From: PVC group bacterium | Lineage (GTDB): Bacteria; Verrucomicrobiota; Kiritimatiellia; CAIKKV01; CAITUY01 | Direction: 5' to 3' | DNA: 60,812 bases | Assembly: GCA_945890715.1 (NCBI GenBank) | Contig: CAMDCX010000007.1 | Location: 1 to 60,812, forward strand | In this document: piece by piece, positions 57,036 through 60,812 of the stretch | Layout: each line of letters opens with the position of its first letter | Numbering within the stretch: position 1 is the stretch's first letter | The notes under the pieces: model-generated | What the model was told of the DNA's origin: nothing | Database searches by the model: none | The model's input: only the letters and a program-made list of their open reading frames with translations | Translations under genes and position numbers: made by a program

Positions 57036-58367
57036 TTAGTCCAGAACGGTATAACCGGTTTCACGATGGTCTGTCAGATCCAGGCCGATCCGCTCGGACT
57101 GTTCCGTGGCCCGCAGGCCGATCACCGCATCCACAAGCTTCAGCAGGACGAAGCTGACCACGCCGGAATACGCCACGGTGATCGCCACCGCCTTGAGCTG
57201 GATGATGAACTGAGCCGGGTTCCCGTAGAACAGGCCGTTCGCGCCAGCGCTGTTGACGGCTGTGGTCGCCCACAAGCCCGTGGCCAGCGCGCCCCAGATT
57301 CCGCCCACGCAATGCACCCCGAAGGCATCCAGCGCGTCGTCATACCCGAGCTTCTCCTTGACGAAGCTGACGAACAGGTAGCAGATGACTCCCGCGCCCA
57401 GTCCGATTCCCATGGCACCGCCCACTGTGACAAAACCCGCCGCCGGAGTGATGGCCACCAACCCCGCAACGGCGCCGGAGATCAGTCCCAGCACGGTCAT
57501 GCGCCGGTTGAAAACCACATCCATAACCGCCCAGGCCAGTCCGGCAACAGCGGTCGCCACATGAGTCACCACGAAAGCGTTCCCCGCCAGGCCGTTTGCG
57601 CCCAGGGCGCTTCCGGCGTTAAAGCCGTACCATCCGAACCACAGCAACGCTGCACCCATGACCGCAAACGGCAGGTTGTGCGGAGGAGACAGCTTGTGAG
57701 GGTGACCCAGACGGCGACCCAGCACGAGGGCGGCAACCAGAGCGGCGACGCCTGCATTGATATGCACGACCGTACCCCCGGCGAAGTCCAGCGCGCCCAT
57801 CTTGCGGATGAACCCACCGACGCCCCAGACCCAGTGACAAACGGGATCATAGACGATCGTGGACCAGAGCAGCATGAACACGACAAAGGCAGAGAACTTC
57901 ATTCGCTCCGCAAAGGCTCCGATGATCAAGCCGGGCGTAATCACGGCGAACATCATCTGGAAGATCATAAAGACCTGATGCGGAATCGTGCCGGCATAAT
58001 CGGCGTTCGGTTCCAGCCCCACGGTCTTCAGCATCACCCAGTCCAGATTCCCGATCAGTCCTTTGACGTCAGGTCCGAACGACAGGCTGTACCCGAAGAT
58101 TACCCACTGCAGGCTGACGGCGCACATCAGGAAGAAGCACTGCATGAGTACGGAAAGCACGTTCTTTTTCCGGACCAGACCCCCATAGAAGAAAGCAAGT
58201 CCCGGGATGGTCATCAACATGACCAGTGCCGTGCTGACCAGAACCCAGGCCGTATCGCCCGAATTTACGGCTGACGTGGCGGCGGCCTCTTCCGCCAAGG
58301 CGGGCAACGCGCCCGCCAGTGTCATCCCTGTTCCCATTAATCCCGTTATTAAACCCAACCTTTTCAT
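57036..58367 (-). CDS. amt: Ammonium transporter
   Basis: NSGDTAWVLVSTALVMLMTIPGLAFFYGGLVRKKN; DFAGGTVVHINAG; DDALDAFGVHCVGGIWGALATG. Confidence 0.95.
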   Translation of the reverse strand: MKRLGLITGLMGTGMTLAGALPALAEEAAATSAVNSGDTAWVLVSTALVMLMTIPGLAFFYGGLVRKKNVLSVLMQCFFLMCAVSLQWVIFGYSLSFGPDVKGLIGNLDWVMLKTVGLEPNADYAGTIPHQVFMIFQMMFAVITPGLIIGAFAERMKFSAFVVFMLLWSTIVYDPVCHWVWGVGGFIRKMGALDFAGGTVVHINAGVAALVAALVLGRRLGHPHKLSPPHNLPFAVMGAALLWFGWYGFNAGSALGANGLAGNAFVVTHVATAVAGLAWAVMDVVFNRRMTVLGLISGAVAGLVAITPAAGFVTVGGAMGIGLGAGVICYLFVSFVKEKLGYDDALDAFGVHCVGGIWGALATGLWATTAVNSAGANGLFYGNPAQFIIQLKAVAITVAYSGVVSFVLLKLVDAVIGLRATEQSERIGLDLTDHRETGYTVLD

Positions 58368-58660
58368 AGCTCCTCCTCTTTCTCTTGTTATGGTCACTGT
58401 AACTGTCTTCGGGGACTTGCTAGTACCATTATCCGTGCCAACCAGAGTTATGGATGGTCTGACAACATGCGTAACACATTGGTCTCAAGCAAGATATAGA
58501 AAAAAATAAATCAACCTCCTCGCTGTTTCAAAAAGCTTATAGATACAGTTATGTAGTCGAATGAGAATAAGATGCATATTTGTATCTTTTTGAGTCTCTT
58601 GACACTGGAGCAAGCTTTCTTTAGTTTCAAAATCATCATCGATCAGAGGGGTCTGCGAAG

Positions 58661-60154
58661 GTGGCACCAAAAGCAAAACGACAAGTCCCGGCAAAGCTAA
58701 CGCGGGAGGATTACCGGAGCCTGGTAGAGAATTTCCCCGATATTCTTGACCGGTTTGATCGCGATTATCGTCATCTTTATGTTAATCCGGCCGGGGCTCG
58801 GATTCATGGAGTGAGTCCCGGGCAGATCATGGGCAAGACCATTCGGGAGACGGGGGTTCTTGAGCCCTTCAGCACGCTGTGGGAAAGCCGTATTCGGCAG
58901 GTTTATAAAACAGGAAAGCCTCTTCAGGTGCGGGATACCTTTCCCGGCGTCAATGGCACGCTCTATTACGAATCGCAGTGTAGTCCTGAATGGGCTCCGG
59001 ATGGGACGGTGCGGACGGTTCTGGTGATTTCGCGGGATATCACGTCGTCTGTGCGAATTGAGGAGTCGTTGCGGGAAAACGATCAGTTGTTGCAGAAAAT
59101 CATTGAGCTCTCCCCGATGTCGATGGCCATTGTCGGGATGGATGGAAAGATTGAGTACATCAATCGGAAGGCGATCGAGACGTTTGGGTACTCGCCCGAA
59201 GATATTCCGACGATGGGGGCGTGGTGGGAACTGGCTTATCCGGACAAGGCGTACCGGAAAAAATCCATCGCCCGGTGGATGGGGCATGTCCAGAAGGCGA
59301 TGGTGGAGCAGACTGAAATCACGGGGGGTGAGTATCGGGTGACCTGCAAGAACGGCGACGTGAAGACGATGTTTATTTTCGGAGTTCCGGTCGCCAGCAA
59401 GGTTTTTGTCATGTTCAATGATGTCACCGCCTACAAGACCCTGCAGCGGGAGTTGGAAGGGGTTCGGGACGGGTTGGAGCTTACGGTCAGGGATCGCACC
59501 ACCAAACTTCAGGCACTGGCGGAGGAAATCATCCGGGTTGAACATCGTGAGCGGCAACGCATTGCCTATATCCTGCACGAGGATCTCCAGCAATGGCTTG
59601 TGGCTGCCAAATACAAGGTCGGAGAGATTTGCGAGCACAGTCCAACGACTTCAGCCCAGGCGACGGCGGATCGGGCGCAGCAGCTGTTGGACAGTGCGAT
59701 TGAGGTTGCGCGCAGGCTCACCGTGGATTTGCGGCCGCCCATCATTCATGAACGGGGATTGAAAATGGCCCTTCGCTGGCTGGCGGCGGACATGAAACAC
59801 AAATTCGCCCTGTCTGTTCAGGTCAAAGTGACGGCGGTGGCGGAACGGGTTTCGGAAGAAATGGGGATTTTTGTTTTTGAGGCGGTGCGTGAATTATTGC
59901 TGAATGTCATCAAGCATGCGGGGGTCCGCGCGGCCGTTGTTCAGATCAAGCCTGAGGGGCGGGATCAATTCAACGTGGAGGTTTCCGACAAGGGGCGCGG
60001 GTTTGATCCCTCCCGTGTGGGGAAAAGAAAGTTTGGTCTTTTCAGCATTCGCGAGCGTGCCGATATTCTGAACGGCAACATGACCATGATAAGCAGGCGG
60101 AGGAAAGGAACCCGGATCGAGCTGATTCTCCCCTTAAAATCGAAGCGAACTTAA
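58661..60154 (+). CDS. PAS-PAS sensor histidine kinase, NarX-like kinase domain (GTG start)
   Basis: ERQRIAYILHEDLQQWLVAAKYKVGEI; VRELLLNVIKHAGVRAAVV; DKGRGFDP; FGLFSIRERADILNG. Confidence 0.88.
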   Translation: MAPKAKRQVPAKLTREDYRSLVENFPDILDRFDRDYRHLYVNPAGARIHGVSPGQIMGKTIRETGVLEPFSTLWESRIRQVYKTGKPLQVRDTFPGVNGTLYYESQCSPEWAPDGTVRTVLVISRDITSSVRIEESLRENDQLLQKIIELSPMSMAIVGMDGKIEYINRKAIETFGYSPEDIPTMGAWWELAYPDKAYRKKSIARWMGHVQKAMVEQTEITGGEYRVTCKNGDVKTMFIFGVPVASKVFVMFNDVTAYKTLQRELEGVRDGLELTVRDRTTKLQALAEEIIRVEHRERQRIAYILHEDLQQWLVAAKYKVGEICEHSPTTSAQATADRAQQLLDSAIEVARRLTVDLRPPIIHERGLKMALRWLAADMKHKFALSVQVKVTAVAERVSEEMGIFVFEAVRELLLNVIKHAGVRAAVVQIKPEGRDQFNVEVSDKGRGFDPSRVGKRKFGLFSIRERADILNGNMTMISRRRKGTRIELILPLKSKRT

Positions 60155-60206
60155 CGGGCTGACCGACAGGAGGCGATGCCTGTCGATAGAGTTAACGAGG
60201 GGTGTT

Positions 60207-60587
60207 TTATACCTCGATGGTGTTCAGCCAATCGGTTAATTCATCAAAATTTACGGGTTTATGAAGCACCTTGACGCCGAATTCGGCTGCCCATTTCAGC
60301 GTGATTTCAGTCCACAGGCCTGAAAGCAAGGCGATATGACTGTTGGCGCAGCCTTTCCGTTTCACCTCGTCGATGAACTGGATTCCGTTAACGGTGCTCA
60401 TGATCAGATCGGTGACGATGACATCGGGACAGGGGATGTCCTGGGAGCAGGTTCGTGCCGTGAAGAGCGGGCAGAGGGCGGGATTGGAATACCCCGTAAC
60501 GTCATAGCCGCGCACGGCAAGGTGCTTCTTGAGGATCTCAAGCATGACCGGGTCATCATCTAGAATCAGGGCTTTTTTTACATTCAT
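60207..60587 (-). CDS. Single-domain response regulator receiver protein
   Basis: KALILDDDPVMLEILKKHL; PDVIVTDLIMSTVNGIQFIDEVKRKG; VKVLHKPVNFDEL. Confidence 0.9.
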   Translation of the reverse strand: MNVKKALILDDDPVMLEILKKHLAVRGYDVTGYSNPALCPLFTARTCSQDIPCPDVIVTDLIMSTVNGIQFIDEVKRKGCANSHIALLSGLWTEITLKWAAEFGVKVLHKPVNFDELTDWLNTIEV

Positions 60588-60736
60588 GGCGTGTCACTCT
60601 ATCTGCTTTCTTTTCCCGATCAATAGAGTACTCTTTTAAACCTTCTGGGCTCAAGCTTGAAAAAAGAGAGGGTATTGCGCCGAAAAGGAACTTGACGCCC
60701 CCTCGAAACTTTTAGCATCCTGCCGCTCCGAATTAT

Positions 60737-60810
60737 TGCCGGATTGTGTAATGGTAGCACAGCAGATTCTGAATCTGCTTGTCTAGGTTCGAATCCTAGT
60801 CCGGCAACCA
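60737..60810 (+). tRNA. tRNA-Gln (anticodon CTG), CCA encoded
   Basis: TGCCGGA...TCCGGCA acceptor stem, GCAGA-TTCTGAA-TCTGC anticodon arm, TAGG-TTCGAAT-CCTA T arm, discriminator A + CCA. Confidence 0.92.
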
Positions 60811-60812
60811 AT

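Noticed and set aside
56925-58274. 449-aa plus-strand ORF antisense to amt
   Set aside because: Mirror ORF of a high-GC gene; product is His/Gln/Arg-rich with no motifs, while the opposite strand encodes a clear Amt.
60620-60811. Minus-strand ORF MVAGLGFEPRQADSESAVLPLHNPAII
   Set aside because: Classic spurious ORF produced by translating across a tRNA (tRNA-Gln at 60737-60810) and its upstream region.
1-60812. CRISPR array
   Set aside because: No regularly spaced 20-40-bp direct repeats with unique spacers were seen; the repeats present are palindromic elements or tandem degenerate arrays.

Overview
Bacterial chromosomal window, possibly from a Verrucomicrobia/Kiritimatiellae/PVC-like genome (inferred only from gene content). 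Housekeeping genes: folK, dapB, rlmD-like, rlmL-like, Memo-family, xer recombinase, rnc, pgsA, glnK-amt, tRNA-Gln. A ~12-kb same-strand locus runs sHSP, GldA/F/G-type ABC, DUF4340, MoxR, DUF58 and Bat/VWA genes. Accessory modules: an XRE + type III restriction-modification operon; a SmaI-like restriction endonuclease convergent with an XRE-N4-cytosine methyltransferase fusion; a BrnT/BrnA toxin-antitoxin pair; and a ~4.2-kb GC-rich insertion carrying an ISAs1-like remnant. That insertion is flanked by two copies of the 5' end of one gene, which differ only at synonymous sites. The most unusual layer is a set of palindromic/MITE-like elements, several inserted in frame in protein-coding genes. 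One is a 30-bp insert between the predicted Fe-S cysteine ligands of the RlmD homolog. Also unusual is a LacI-family protein whose sensor domain is internally deleted and followed by a long Pro/Val/Glu-rich tail, with a perfect LacI-type operator abutting its start codon. No CRISPR array was seen. All assignments come from reading the sequence and recalled family motifs; no searches were run.
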